64,000 bases of DNA from Streptomyces sp. NBC_00353 (GTDB lineage Bacteria; Actinomycetota; Actinomycetes; Streptomycetales; Streptomycetaceae): contig NZ_CP107985.1 of assembly GCF_036108815.1 (NCBI RefSeq), positions 6,445,501 through 6,509,500 on the forward strand, given 5' to 3'. Shown here in pieces: positions 42,724 to 52,361 of this stretch. How positions within the stretch are numbered: position 1 is the first letter of the stretch; the number at the start of each line of letters is the position of its first letter. A model generated the notes under the pieces. The model did no database searches and was not told the origin of the DNA. It was given only the letters and a program-made list of their open reading frames with translations. Both the position numbers and the translations under genes were made by a program.

Positions 42724-44190
42724 ATGGCTGTCGACTACGCGGTGATCGTCGTCTATCTGGCCGGCATGCTCGCCATGGGTTGGTGGGGCATGCGCCGCGC
42801 CAAGTCCAAGAGCGAATTCCTGGTGGCGGGCCGCCGCCTCGGCCCCTGGATGTACTCCGGGACCATGGCCGCGATCGTCCTCGGCGGCGCGTCCACCATC
42901 GGTGGCGTCGGCCTCGGCTACCAGTACGGGCTCTCCGGCGCCTGGATGGTCTTCACCATCGGTCTCGGACTGCTCGCCCTGTCCATCTTCTTCTCGGCGC
43001 GCATCGCCCGGCTGAAGGTCTACACCGTCTCCGAGATGCTCGACCTGCGCTACGGCGGCCGGGCCGGCCTCATCTCCGGCGTCGTGATGTGGGCGTACAC
43101 GCTGATGCTCGCGGTCACCTCGACCATCGCGTACGCCACCATCTTCGACGTCCTCTTCGACATGAACCGGACCGTCGCGATCATCCTCGGCGGCGCCATC
43201 GTCGTCGCGTACTCGACGCTCGGCGGCATGTGGTCGATCACGCTCACGGACATGGTGCAGTTCGTCGTCAAGACGATCGGTGTGCTGCTCCTGCTCCTGC
43301 CGATCGCGGTCATCAAGGCCGGCGGCTTCAGCGAGATGAAGGCGAAGCTGCCCACCGAGTACTTCGACCCGCTGGGCATCGGCGGCGAGACGATCTTCAC
43401 CTACGTGCTGATCTACACCTTCGGCATGCTGATCGGTCAGGACATCTGGCAGCGCGTGTTCACCGCACGCACCGACCGCACCGCGCGCTGGGGCGGCACC
43501 GTCGCCGGTACGTACTGCCTGGTCTACGCGCTCGCCGGAGCCGTCATCGGCACCGCGGCCAAGGTGATGTACCCGAAGCTGCCCAGCGCGGACTCCGCCT
43601 TCGCGACCATCGTCAAGGACGAACTGCCGGTGGGTGTGCGAGGGCTGGTGCTGGCCGCCGCACTCGCCGCGGTGATGTCGACGTCGTCCGGTGCGCTGAT
43701 CGCCTGCGCCACCGTCGCCAACAACGACATCTGGTCGAAGCTGCGGGGCGTGGTGTCGCGCGGCCGGGGCGACGAGCACGACGAGGTGAAGGGCAACCGG
43801 GTCTTCATCCTCATCATGGGTGTGGCCGTCATCGTCATCGCCATCGCGCTCAATAATGTGGTGGAAGCGCTGACCGTCGCGTACAACCTGCTCGTCGGCG
43901 GTCTGCTGGTGCCGATCCTCGGCGGTCTGCTGTGGCGCCGGGGCACGGCGGCCGGTGCGCTGGCCGCGGTCTCGGTGGGCGGCGTCGCCGTGATCGGCCT
44001 GATGGCGACCTACGGAATCCTCGCCAACGAGCCGGTCTACTACGGGCTGCTGGCCTCGCTCGCGGTGTACGTGATCGTCTCCCTGGCGACGAAGCCGACC
44101 GATGCGGCGGTGCTGGTCGCCTGGCGCGAGCGGCTGGCGGGGAAGGGTGCCGACTCGGACGAGACGGCCCCGGAATCCGTGACCGTCTGA
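42724..44190 (+). CDS. Sodium:solute symporter (SSS family)
   Basis: The 488-residue membrane protein has about 13 helices. The family core is seen in EFLVAGRRLGPWMYSGTMAA, GGASTIGGVGLGYQYGLSGAW, and LAAALAAVMSTSSGALIACATVANND, which carries the Na+-site Ser residues. The substrate is unknown. Its position between a PucR regulator and a ureohydrolase suggests a nitrogenous compound such as a guanidino acid or an amino acid. A terminator-like hairpin separates it from the next gene. Confidence 0.9.
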   Translation: MAVDYAVIVVYLAGMLAMGWWGMRRAKSKSEFLVAGRRLGPWMYSGTMAAIVLGGASTIGGVGLGYQYGLSGAWMVFTIGLGLLALSIFFSARIARLKVYTVSEMLDLRYGGRAGLISGVVMWAYTLMLAVTSTIAYATIFDVLFDMNRTVAIILGGAIVVAYSTLGGMWSITLTDMVQFVVKTIGVLLLLLPIAVIKAGGFSEMKAKLPTEYFDPLGIGGETIFTYVLIYTFGMLIGQDIWQRVFTARTDRTARWGGTVAGTYCLVYALAGAVIGTAAKVMYPKLPSADSAFATIVKDELPVGVRGLVLAAALAAVMSTSSGALIACATVANNDIWSKLRGVVSRGRGDEHDEVKGNRVFILIMGVAVIVIAIALNNVVEALTVAYNLLVGGLLVPILGGLLWRRGTAAGALAAVSVGGVAVIGLMATYGILANEPVYYGLLASLAVYVIVSLATKPTDAAVLVAWRERLAGKGADSDETAPESVTV

Positions 44191-44272
44191 CCACTTGTCC
44201 TCAACATCCCCCATCGCCTCAAGGGCATGGGAGGTGTCCCCTCGACGGGCTCGATCCTGGCCCTGTCGTCCT

Positions 44273-44311
44273 CAATCGCCGGGCAGGCAATCCGAGCCCG
44301 TCCGGCGATTG
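44273..44311. terminator. Hairpin between the symporter and ureohydrolase genes
   Basis: A 10-bp stem CAATCGCCGG (44273-44282) with CCGGCGATTG (44302-44311) resembles a hairpin family that often ends Streptomyces genes. Confidence 0.6.
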
Positions 44312-44368
44312 GGGACACAACCCGTTGTACCCGCACCACCCCGCGTCATCAGAAGAAAGGCACTCCCC

Positions 44369-45346
44369 ATGAGCAGCAACGAAACGCCGCGCGGCCCCAT
44401 CGACTCCTCCCGCGTCCCGCGGTACGCCGGGCCAGCGACGTTCGCGCGGCTGCCCCGCCTCGACGAGGTCGGTACCGCCGATGTCGCCGTCGTCGGCGTG
44501 CCCTTCGACACGGGTGTCTCGTACCGCCCCGGTGCACGCTTCGGCGGCAACGCCATCCGTGAGGCGTCGCGCCTGCTGCGCCCGTACAACCCGGCGCAGG
44601 ACGCCTCGCCGTTCGCCCTCGCGCAGGTCGCCGACGCCGGTGACATCGCCGCCAACCCGTTCAACATCAACGAGGCCGTCGAGACGATCGAGGCCGCGGC
44701 CGACGATCTGCTCGGTACCGGCGCCCGCATGATGACGCTCGGCGGCGACCACACCATCGCGCTGCCCCTCCTTCGCTCCGTCGCGAAGAAGCACGGCCCC
44801 GTCGCCCTGCTCCACTTCGACGCCCACCTCGACACGTGGGACACCTACTTCGGCGCCGAGTACACCCACGGCACGCCGTTCCGCCGGGCCGTCGAGGAGG
44901 GCATCCTCGACACGTCCGCGCTCTCCCACGTCGGCACGCGCGGCCCGCTGTACGGCAAGCAGGACCTCGACGACGACGCCAAGATGGGCTTCGGCATCGT
45001 CACCTCCGCCGACGTCATGCGCCGCGGTGTCGACGAGATCGCCGACCAGCTGCGCCAGCGCATCGGCGACCGCCCGCTGTACATCTCCATCGACATCGAC
45101 GTGCTGGACCCGGCGCACGCGCCCGGCACCGGCACCCCCGAGGCCGGCGGTCTCACCTCCCGCGAGCTCCTCGAGATCGTCCGCGGCCTGTCCTCCTGCA
45201 ACCTGGTCTCCGCCGACCTGGTCGAGGTCGCCCCCGCGTACGACCACGCGGAGATCACCTCTGTCGCCGCCTCGCACACGGCGTACGAACTCACGACGAT
45301 CATGTCCCGTCAGATCGCGGCGGCGAAGGGGGTCGAGGGCAAGTGA
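44369..45346 (+). CDS. Agmatinase/guanidinobutyrase-type ureohydrolase
   Basis: The binuclear-manganese hydrolase of 325 residues releases urea from a guanidino compound. ATG 44369 starts after AAGAAAGG. Metal motifs are MTLGGDHTIALP, LLHFDAHLDTWD and YISIDIDVLDPAHAPGTGTPE. The family includes agmatinase, guanidinobutyrase and guanidinopropionase, which sequence alone does not separate well. The stop overlaps the start of a TPP-dependent enzyme, so the two probably act in one pathway; guanidinobutyrate is the favoured substrate by context. Confidence 0.85.
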   Translation: MSSNETPRGPIDSSRVPRYAGPATFARLPRLDEVGTADVAVVGVPFDTGVSYRPGARFGGNAIREASRLLRPYNPAQDASPFALAQVADAGDIAANPFNINEAVETIEAAADDLLGTGARMMTLGGDHTIALPLLRSVAKKHGPVALLHFDAHLDTWDTYFGAEYTHGTPFRRAVEEGILDTSALSHVGTRGPLYGKQDLDDDAKMGFGIVTSADVMRRGVDEIADQLRQRIGDRPLYISIDIDVLDPAHAPGTGTPEAGGLTSRELLEIVRGLSSCNLVSADLVEVAPAYDHAEITSVAASHTAYELTTIMSRQIAAAKGVEGK

Positions 45347-47028
45347 CCCACGACCACCACGACGAGCGCCCGCAGCTCACCCCCGAGCAGATCGCGGCCG
45401 CGCTGAACCCGTCGGCCGGACGCAACGGCGGCGACCTCGTCGTCGAGACCCTCCAGGGCCTCGGCGCGACCACCGTCTTCGGTCTGCCCGGCCAGCACGC
45501 GCTCGGCATGTTCGACGCGCTGCGCCGCTCGTCCCTCTCGTACGTCGGCCTGCGCGTCGAGAACAACGCGGGCTTCGCCGCCGACGCGTACGGCCGGATC
45601 ACCGGGGAAGTCGCCCCTCTGCTGCTCTCCACCGGCCCGGGGGCCCTCACCTCCCTCGCCGCGCTCCAGGAGGCGGCGGCCGCCTCGGCGCCCGTGCTGG
45701 CCATCTCCAGCCAGATCCCGACCGCGGGCCTGGGCGGCGGGCGCCACGGTTACCTGCATGAACTCCGGGACCAGAAGGCGTCGTTCCGCGACGTCGTGAA
45801 GTCCGTCCACACGGTCCGTACGGCGTCGCAGATCCCGTCCGCGATCGCCGCCGCCTGGGAGTCCGCGCTGACGGCCCCGCACGGCCCGGTCTGGATCGAG
45901 ATCCCGCAGGACGTGCTCCTGGCCGAGACCACCCTGCCGGCGGTCACCGCCATGGACGCCACGCCGAGGCCGCTCCACGCCCGCCCCGAGCTGACCGCCG
46001 TGGCGGCCCACCTGCTGGCGAACGCCGAACGGCCGGCGATCATCGCGGGCGGCGGAGTCGTACGCTCCGACGCGTCCGGCAAGCTGCTCGCTCTCGCGGA
46101 GAAGATCGACGCCCCGGTCGTCACCACGTTCGGCGGCAAGGGCGCCTTTCCCTGGGAGCACCCGCTCTCGCTCCAGTCCTGGCTGGAGGACCGTCACACG
46201 ACGGACTTCCTCGAAGCGGCGGACGTCCTGCTGGTCATCGGCTCCGGACTGGGCGAACTCTCCTCGAACTACCACACGTTCAGCCCGCGCGGCCGGGTCA
46301 TCCAGATCGAGGCGGACGCCGGGAAGCTGGAGTCCAACCACCCCGCGCTCGGCATCCACGCCGACGCCCGCGAGGCCCTTGCCGACCTCCTCGAAGCGGT
46401 CGACCGCCGCGAGGACCCGTCGGCCGCGGACCGCGTCCGTACGGTGCTCGAAGCGGTACGGGAACGGATCGCCGGCCAGGACCTCACCCTGGAACAGCAG
46501 CTCATCGCCTCGGTGCGCGAAGCGCTGCCCGACACGTCCCCGAGCTTCTGGGACATGACGATCCTCGCCTACTGGGCCTGGTCCGCCTTCGACGCCCGCC
46601 ACCCCAACACCATGCACTCGGCGCAGGGCGCGGGCGGTCTCGGCTACGGCTTCCCGGCCGCGCTCGGCGCGGCGGCGGCCGACCGTACGAAGCCGGTCCT
46701 GGCGGTCTCCGGCGACGGCGGCGCGATGTACTCGATCGCGGAACTGGCCACGGCCCGTCAGTACGACCTGCCGGTCACCTGGTTGATCATCGACGACGGC
46801 GGCTACGGCATCCTGCGCGAGTACATGACGGGCGCGTTCGGCGAGGCCACGGCGACGGAACTGTCCCGCCCGGACTTCGTCGCCCTCGCCGAGTCGTTCG
46901 GCGTACCGGCGGTCCGCACGACCCCGGAGACGCTCGCCGACGACCTGTCGAAGTCCTTCGCGGAGCCCGGTCCTTCGGTGGTCGTGCTCCCGGCACTGCT
47001 CAGGATGTTCGAGCCGACGCATCTGTAG
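45343..47028 (+). CDS. Thiamine-diphosphate-dependent enzyme (possible 2-ketoarginine decarboxylase)
   Basis: The 561-residue protein starts at GTG 45343, overlapping the ureohydrolase stop. It has three domains: PYR with catalytic Glu73 in RVENNAGFAADAYGR, a central TH3 domain (AERPAIIAGGGVVRS ... VVTTFGGKGAFPWEHP), and PP with the TPP motif SGDGGAMYSIAELATARQ ending in IIDDGGYGIL. It resembles acetolactate-synthase-like decarboxylases. Known AruI proteins decarboxylate 2-ketoarginine to guanidinobutyraldehyde, two steps before guanidinobutyrase. Pairing with the ureohydrolase makes that role plausible but unproven. Confidence 0.8.
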   Translation: MTHDHHDERPQLTPEQIAAALNPSAGRNGGDLVVETLQGLGATTVFGLPGQHALGMFDALRRSSLSYVGLRVENNAGFAADAYGRITGEVAPLLLSTGPGALTSLAALQEAAAASAPVLAISSQIPTAGLGGGRHGYLHELRDQKASFRDVVKSVHTVRTASQIPSAIAAAWESALTAPHGPVWIEIPQDVLLAETTLPAVTAMDATPRPLHARPELTAVAAHLLANAERPAIIAGGGVVRSDASGKLLALAEKIDAPVVTTFGGKGAFPWEHPLSLQSWLEDRHTTDFLEAADVLLVIGSGLGELSSNYHTFSPRGRVIQIEADAGKLESNHPALGIHADAREALADLLEAVDRREDPSAADRVRTVLEAVRERIAGQDLTLEQQLIASVREALPDTSPSFWDMTILAYWAWSAFDARHPNTMHSAQGAGGLGYGFPAALGAAAADRTKPVLAVSGDGGAMYSIAELATARQYDLPVTWLIIDDGGYGILREYMTGAFGEATATELSRPDFVALAESFGVPAVRTTPETLADDLSKSFAEPGPSVVVLPALLRMFEPTHL

Positions 47029-47073
47029 GCCGCGACCCCACTGAGGTCCCGGGACACGGACCCGGAACCTCCC

Positions 47074-47109
47074 CTCGTCCGCGAGGTCCTCACCGACCTC
47101 GCGGACGAG
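47074..47109. terminator. Terminator after the TPP-enzyme gene
   Basis: A perfect 15-bp stem (47074-47088 with 47095-47109) with a 6-base loop lies 46 bases after the stop codon. Confidence 0.75.
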
Positions 47110-47258
47110 TCGGTCGTCGCTCGCCCCGAAGCCGGTGTCCCGCGTCACAACCGCGCCGTCCGGGCCGGGCGCGTACAACTTTTCGACCGCTCAGGAGTCT
47201 TCTGTGTGCCAGGTGTGCAGGGGGCGCACCACACAGATCACTCAGGGGGAGACGTCTC

Positions 47259-48224
47259 ATGACGGACCGGCCTCGTATTCACCGCCGCGCACACTCCGCG
47301 CTCGCCGTCACGCTCGCCGCAGGCGTGCTCGCACCCGTGGCCCTCGCAGCCACGCCCGCCGCTGCCGCGACTCCGACGGTGAGCTGTACCTCCGGCAAGG
47401 CGGGGCTCGCCGCCAAGCTGTCGAAGGACATCACCGCCGCACTCAAGGGGCGCTCGTCGACCACGGCGATCGCGCTCTACGACCGGACCACCAAGACGTC
47501 GTGCACGATGCGGTCCACGAGCAAGTACGACTCCGCGAGCGTCGTGAAGGCGACCGTCCTCGCGACGCTGCTCTGGGACAACAAGAAGCACAACCGCTAT
47601 CTCACGCAGCGCGAGATCAACCTCGCCACCGCCATGATCACCAAGTCCGACAACAACGCGACCACCAGCCTGTGGAAGCAGCTCGGCGTCACCAAGGTGA
47701 AGGCGTTCCTGAAGGCCGCGGGGATGACGCACACCGTGCCCGGCTCCGGTGGCTACTGGGGACTGACCCAGATCACCGCGCAGGACGAGCTGCGACTGCT
47801 GTCCCTGCTGACCGCGAAGAACTCCGTGCTCAGTGACAACTCGCGCGCGTACGAGCTCGGCCTGATGCGCAAGGTCATCTCCTCACAGCGCTGGGGGACG
47901 CCCGCCGGTGCCCCGTCCGGGGTGACCGTCCAGGTCAAGAACGGCTGGCTGCCGCGCGCCACGCACGGCTGGCGGGTGCACAGCATCGGCGCGTTCACCG
48001 GGAAGGGGCACGACTACGGGATCACCGTGCTCACCCAGGACAACAAGACGATGAACGACGGCATCAACACCATCCAGGCGGTCGCCCGGGCCATCCACAA
48101 GGACCTGAACCCGGCCGCCACCGCGCAGACGACGGTCGCCCCGCCGGCGAAGCCGCAGGAAGCGGTTCCGGCGGTGCCCGAGGCTTCTGCGGTGCCGATG
48201 GTGACGGCCACACCGCAGCCGTAG
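47259..48224 (+). CDS. Secreted serine hydrolase of the class A beta-lactamase fold
   Basis: The 321-residue protein has a signal peptide ending in ATPAAAA near residue 37. Beta-lactamase-like motifs are Ser94-x-x-Lys97 (SVVK), SDNN from Ser130 and KNG at 227 in place of KTG. No clear Omega-loop ExxLN was found, so true beta-lactam hydrolysis is doubtful; a transpeptidase- or carboxypeptidase-like role in the wall is possible. The tail after residue 285 is Pro/Ala/Val-rich. ATG 47259 follows GGGGGAG. Confidence 0.82.
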   Translation: MTDRPRIHRRAHSALAVTLAAGVLAPVALAATPAAAATPTVSCTSGKAGLAAKLSKDITAALKGRSSTTAIALYDRTTKTSCTMRSTSKYDSASVVKATVLATLLWDNKKHNRYLTQREINLATAMITKSDNNATTSLWKQLGVTKVKAFLKAAGMTHTVPGSGGYWGLTQITAQDELRLLSLLTAKNSVLSDNSRAYELGLMRKVISSQRWGTPAGAPSGVTVQVKNGWLPRATHGWRVHSIGAFTGKGHDYGITVLTQDNKTMNDGINTIQAVARAIHKDLNPAATAQTTVAPPAKPQEAVPAVPEASAVPMVTATPQP

Positions 48225-48344
48225 TCCCTCGCGGGTCCGGGTCCGGGACGTAGGCCGAACGGACCATCTTTGTGACGGCGGGATGAAATCCGCAGCTGAC
48301 CGCGTTGGTGCCTTCCGGTAGATCAGGTCGAACGGGAGGCACCG

Positions 48345-51300
48345 GTGACGGACGCAGGCACGGACGCGGAGCGGCGGGGCTGGGCCCGGCGGCTGGGCGG
48401 CTACGCATGGCGCTACCGGCGCAATGTGCTGCTCGCACTCGGCTCGTCGCTCGCCGGGATGGCCGTGCTGGCGCTCGTCCCGCTGATCACCAAGGTGATC
48501 ATCGACGATGTCGTCGGCAACCACACCCGCTCCCTCGGAGTCTGGACCGGCCTCCTGATCGCCGCGGCCGTGCTGGTGTACATATCGACGTACATCCGCC
48601 GCTACTACGGCGGCCGGCTCGCCCTCGACGTGCAGCACGACCTGCGTACCGAGATGTACGGGACGCTCACCCGGCTCGACGGGAAGCGGCAGGACGAGCT
48701 GTCCACCGGGCAGGTCGTCGGGCGCGCCACCAGCGACCTCCAGCTGATCCAGGGGCTTCTGTTCATGCTCCCGATGACCATCGGGAACGTGCTGCTCTTC
48801 CTCATCTCCCTGGTCATCATGGCGTGGCTCTCTCCGCTGCTGACCCTGGTCGCGATCGCCGTCGCCCCCGCCCTCTGGTACATCGCCCGCCGCTCCCGCT
48901 CGCGGCTCTTCCCCGCCACCTGGTACGCCCAGGGCCAGGCCGCCGCAGTCGCCGGAGTCGTCGACGGGGCGGTCTCCGGGGTCCGGGTCGTCAAGGGGTT
49001 CGGGCAGGAGGAGCAGGAGACCGGCAAGCTGCGCGAGGTCGGGCGGAAGCTGTTCGCCGGGCGGCTGCGCACCATCCGGCTGAACGCCAGGTACACCCCC
49101 GCTCTCCAGGCCGTCCCCGCGCTCGGCCAGGTCGCGATGCTGGCACTCGGCGGCTGGCTCGCCACCCGCGGCGAGATCACCCTCGGTACGTTCGTGGCGT
49201 TCTCCACCTATCTCGCCCAGCTCGTCGGGCCGGTCCGGATGCTCGCCATGGTGCTCACCGTCGGGCAGCAGGCCCGCGCCGGTGTGGAGCGCGTACTCGA
49301 ACTGATCGACACCGAGCCCACCATGCAGGACGGCACGGTGGAGCTCCCGGCGGACGCCCCCGCGAGCGTCGAGTTCGACGACGTGCGGTTCGGGTACGAC
49401 CCCGAGCGGCCGGTCCTCGACGGGTTCTCGCTGACCATCGAGCCCGGTGAGACCGTCGCCGTCGTCGGTGCCTCCGGCAGCGGGAAGTCCACCGTCTCCC
49501 TGCTGCTGCCCCGCTTCTACGACGTGTCGCACGGCGCCGTCCTGGTCGGCGGCCACGACGTCCGCGAGCTCACCCAGGACTCGCTGCGGGCCGCCATCGG
49601 CCTCGTACCGGAAGACAGCTTCCTCTTCTCCGACACGGTCCGCGCCAACATCGCGTACGGACACCCGGACGCCACCCAGGACCAGATCGAGCAGGCCGCC
49701 CGCGCCGCCCAGGCGGACCGTTTCATCGCCGATCTGCCCCTCGGCTACGACACCAAGGTCGGCGAGCACGGCCTGACCCTCTCCGGCGGCCAGCGGCAGC
49801 GCGTCGCGCTCGCCCGCGCGATCCTCACCGACCCCCGGCTGCTTCTCCTCGACGACGCCACCTCGGCCGTCGACGCCCGCGTCGAGCACGAGATCCACGA
49901 GGCCCTGGCGCAGGTGATGGCGGGCCGCACGACCCTGCTGATCGCCCACCGCCGCTCCACCCTCGGCCTCGCCGACCGGATCGCCGTCCTGGAGGAGGGC
50001 CGGCTCGCCGACATCGGTACGCACGAGGAGCTGGAGCGCCGCTCCCCGCTCTACCGGCGTCTGCTCACCGACCCGGACGAGCTGGGCGGCACCTCCCCGG
50101 GCCACCAGCCGGTCCTGGCGGACACGGCCGTCGAGGACGACCGGGCGCTCCAGGAGGAGCTGGAAGCCGACTTCGACGCCGAGCGCGGCATCAGCCCCGG
50201 GCTGTGGGTCCGCAAGGAGGAGCCGCGGGACACCGGCGCCGCCGGCATGCCCGCCACCCCCGAGCTGCTCGCCCAGGTCGAGGCGCTGCCCCCGGCCACC
50301 GACATCCCGGACATCGACGAGGCGCGCGCCGTGCGCCCCGAGGAGTCGTACGGGCTGCGCCGGCTGCTGCACGGCTTCGGCCTTCCCCTGCTGGTGAGCC
50401 TGACGCTCGTCGCCGTCGACGCGGGCATGAGCCTGATCCTGCCGGTGCTGATCCGGCACGGCATCGACCAGGGCGTCACGCAGATGGCGCTCGGCGCGGT
50501 CTGGGCGGCCTCCGCGATCGCCCTGCTCGTCGTGCTGGCGCAGTGGGCCGCGCAGATCGGCGAGACCCGGATGACGGGCCGCACCGGCGAACGGGTGCTC
50601 TACTCACTTCGGCTGAAGATCTTCGCGCAGCTCCAGCGGCTCGGCCTCGACTACTACGAGCGCGAGCTGACCGGCCGCATCATGACCCGGATGACGACGG
50701 ACATCGACGCGCTGTCCACGTTCCTGCAGACCGGTCTGGTCACGGCCTTCGTCTCGGTCGTCACGTTCTTCGGCATCATGGTCGTGCTGCTCGTCCTCGA
50801 CGTGGAGCTCGCACTCGTCGTCTTCGCGACGCTTCCGATACTGGTCATCGGTACGTTCTTCTTCCGCCGCAAGAGCGTCAAGGCGTACGAACTGGCCCGT
50901 GAGCGGATCAGCGTCGTCAACGCCGATCTCCAGGAGTCCGTCTCCGGGCTCCGGATCGTGCAGGCGTTCCGCCGCGAGCGGGACGGCGCCGAACGGTTCG
51001 CCGACCGCAGCGACCACTACCGCGAGGCCCGGGTGCGCGGCCAGTGGCTGATCTCGGTCTACTTCCCGTTCGTGCAGCTGCTGTCGTCGGTGGCCGCGGC
51101 CGCCGTACTGATCGTGGGCGCGGGCCGGGTCGACAACGGCACCCTCACCACCGGTGCGCTCGTCGCGTATCTGCTCTACATCGACCTGTTCTTCGCGCCC
51201 GTGCAGCAGCTCTCCCAGGTCTTCGACGGCTACCAGCAGGCCACCGTCTCGCTCGGCCGCATCCAGGAACTCCTCCGGGAGCCGACCTCCACCGCCGACT

Positions 51301-52085
51301 CCGCGGAGCCGCTGGACGTGCTGTCGCTGCGCGGCGAGATCGCGTTCGAGAACGTGACCTTCGCGTACGGCGCCGGCGACGACGAGGAAGAGGCCCTCAC
51401 CGGCATCGACCTGCGGATCCCGGCCGGCCAGACCGTCGCGTTCGTCGGCGAGACCGGCGCCGGGAAGTCCACCCTCGTCAAGCTCGTCGCCCGGTTCTAC
51501 GACCCGACGGGCGGCCGGGTCACGGCGGACGGCACCGATCTGCGCCGCCTCGACCTCACCGCGTACCGGCACCGGCTCGGCGTCGTACCGCAGGAGGCCT
51601 ACCTCTTCGCGGGTACGGTCCGCGACGCCATCGCCTACGGGCGGCCGGACGCCACCGACGCACAGGTGGAGGCCGCGGCCCGGGCGGTCGGTGCCCACGA
51701 CATGATCGCCACGCTGGACGGCGGCTATCTGCACGAGGTCGCCGAGCGGGGCCGCAACCTCTCGGCCGGCCAGCGCCAGCTGATCGCACTCGCCCGCGCC
51801 GAACTGGTCGACCCGGACATCCTGCTGCTCGACGAGGCGACCGCCTCCCTGGACCTCGCCAGCGAGGCCCTGGTCAACCAGGCGACCGACCGGCTCACCG
51901 GCCGCCGGACCACCCTCGTCGTCGCCCACCGGCTGACCACGGCCGCCCGCGCCGACCGGGTCGTGGTGATGGACCACGGCCGGGTCGTCGAGGACGGCAC
52001 GCACGACGAACTCCTCGCCGAGGATGGGCATTACGCCGTGCTGTGGCGGACCTTCATCGGGGAGGACGAGCCCGCGGGGGTCTGA
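48345..52085 (+). CDS. Single-chain double ABC exporter (TMD-NBD-TMD-NBD)
   Basis: At 1246 residues it equals two fused ABCB-type half-exporters. Unit 1: membrane domain about 20-310; Walker A GASGSGKST from residue 375; signature LSGGQRQR; Walker B LLLLDDATSAVD, with Asp504 where Glu is usual. Unit 2: membrane domain about 680-960; Walker A GETGAGKST; signature LSAGQRQL; canonical Walker B LLLDEATASLD with Glu1164. The degenerate Walker B of unit 1 and the altered signature of unit 2 belong to the same composite ATP site, as in asymmetric exporters. GTG 48345 follows GGGAGG. The substrate is unknown. Confidence 0.93.
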   Translation: MTDAGTDAERRGWARRLGGYAWRYRRNVLLALGSSLAGMAVLALVPLITKVIIDDVVGNHTRSLGVWTGLLIAAAVLVYISTYIRRYYGGRLALDVQHDLRTEMYGTLTRLDGKRQDELSTGQVVGRATSDLQLIQGLLFMLPMTIGNVLLFLISLVIMAWLSPLLTLVAIAVAPALWYIARRSRSRLFPATWYAQGQAAAVAGVVDGAVSGVRVVKGFGQEEQETGKLREVGRKLFAGRLRTIRLNARYTPALQAVPALGQVAMLALGGWLATRGEITLGTFVAFSTYLAQLVGPVRMLAMVLTVGQQARAGVERVLELIDTEPTMQDGTVELPADAPASVEFDDVRFGYDPERPVLDGFSLTIEPGETVAVVGASGSGKSTVSLLLPRFYDVSHGAVLVGGHDVRELTQDSLRAAIGLVPEDSFLFSDTVRANIAYGHPDATQDQIEQAARAAQADRFIADLPLGYDTKVGEHGLTLSGGQRQRVALARAILTDPRLLLLDDATSAVDARVEHEIHEALAQVMAGRTTLLIAHRRSTLGLADRIAVLEEGRLADIGTHEELERRSPLYRRLLTDPDELGGTSPGHQPVLADTAVEDDRALQEELEADFDAERGISPGLWVRKEEPRDTGAAGMPATPELLAQVEALPPATDIPDIDEARAVRPEESYGLRRLLHGFGLPLLVSLTLVAVDAGMSLILPVLIRHGIDQGVTQMALGAVWAASAIALLVVLAQWAAQIGETRMTGRTGERVLYSLRLKIFAQLQRLGLDYYERELTGRIMTRMTTDIDALSTFLQTGLVTAFVSVVTFFGIMVVLLVLDVELALVVFATLPILVIGTFFFRRKSVKAYELARERISVVNADLQESVSGLRIVQAFRRERDGAERFADRSDHYREARVRGQWLISVYFPFVQLLSSVAAAAVLIVGAGRVDNGTLTTGALVAYLLYIDLFFAPVQQLSQVFDGYQQATVSLGRIQELLREPTSTADSAEPLDVLSLRGEIAFENVTFAYGAGDDEEEALTGIDLRIPAGQTVAFVGETGAGKSTLVKLVARFYDPTGGRVTADGTDLRRLDLTAYRHRLGVVPQEAYLFAGTVRDAIAYGRPDATDAQVEAAARAVGAHDMIATLDGGYLHEVAERGRNLSAGQRQLIALARAELVDPDILLLDEATASLDLASEALVNQATDRLTGRRTTLVVAHRLTTAARADRVVVMDHGRVVEDGTHDELLAEDGHYAVLWRTFIGEDEPAGV

Positions 52086-52097
52086 CCCGGGCAGGTC

Positions 52098-52307
52098 TCA
52101 GCGGATGCCTGAGATCTTGCCGGTCCGCAGGTCCGACTGAACCGTCGGACGGGTGTACGTGGGGTGCTTGCCGCCGCTCCAGGTGAGCCGCACCTTCGAC
52201 CTGGTGTGTCCGGCGCCGCTGTCGCCCGCGGTGACCTTGAAGGCGAGATGGGTAGCTCGCCGGGTGCAACCTCCGGATGGCCTCTCGCGTCGTACGCATG
52301 TACGCAT
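52098..52307 (-). pseudogene. 3' remnant of an unidentified gene
   Basis: A minus-strand frame ending at 52098 encodes HLAFKVTAGDSGAGHTRSKV then WSGGKHPTYTRPTVQSDLRTGKISGIR (parts quoted separately), about 50 residues with strongly biased G/C third positions, as in real coding DNA. Before it the frame has no biased codons or good start: ATG 52307 lies in a short direct repeat GTACGCATGTACGCATGTG. The sequence reads as the C-terminal end of a larger protein that has lost its 5' part. I did not recognise the family. Confidence 0.4.
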
Positions 52308-52361
52308 GTGTGGCACGTTTGAGCGAGTGTGTTCGATGGGGCGGATGGGGTGGCTGGGGTG

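Noticed and set aside
47883..50459. Open frame of 858 codons on the minus strand
   Set aside because: Antisense to the ABC exporter; low-complexity Gly/Asp/Arg/Val sequence without a domain.
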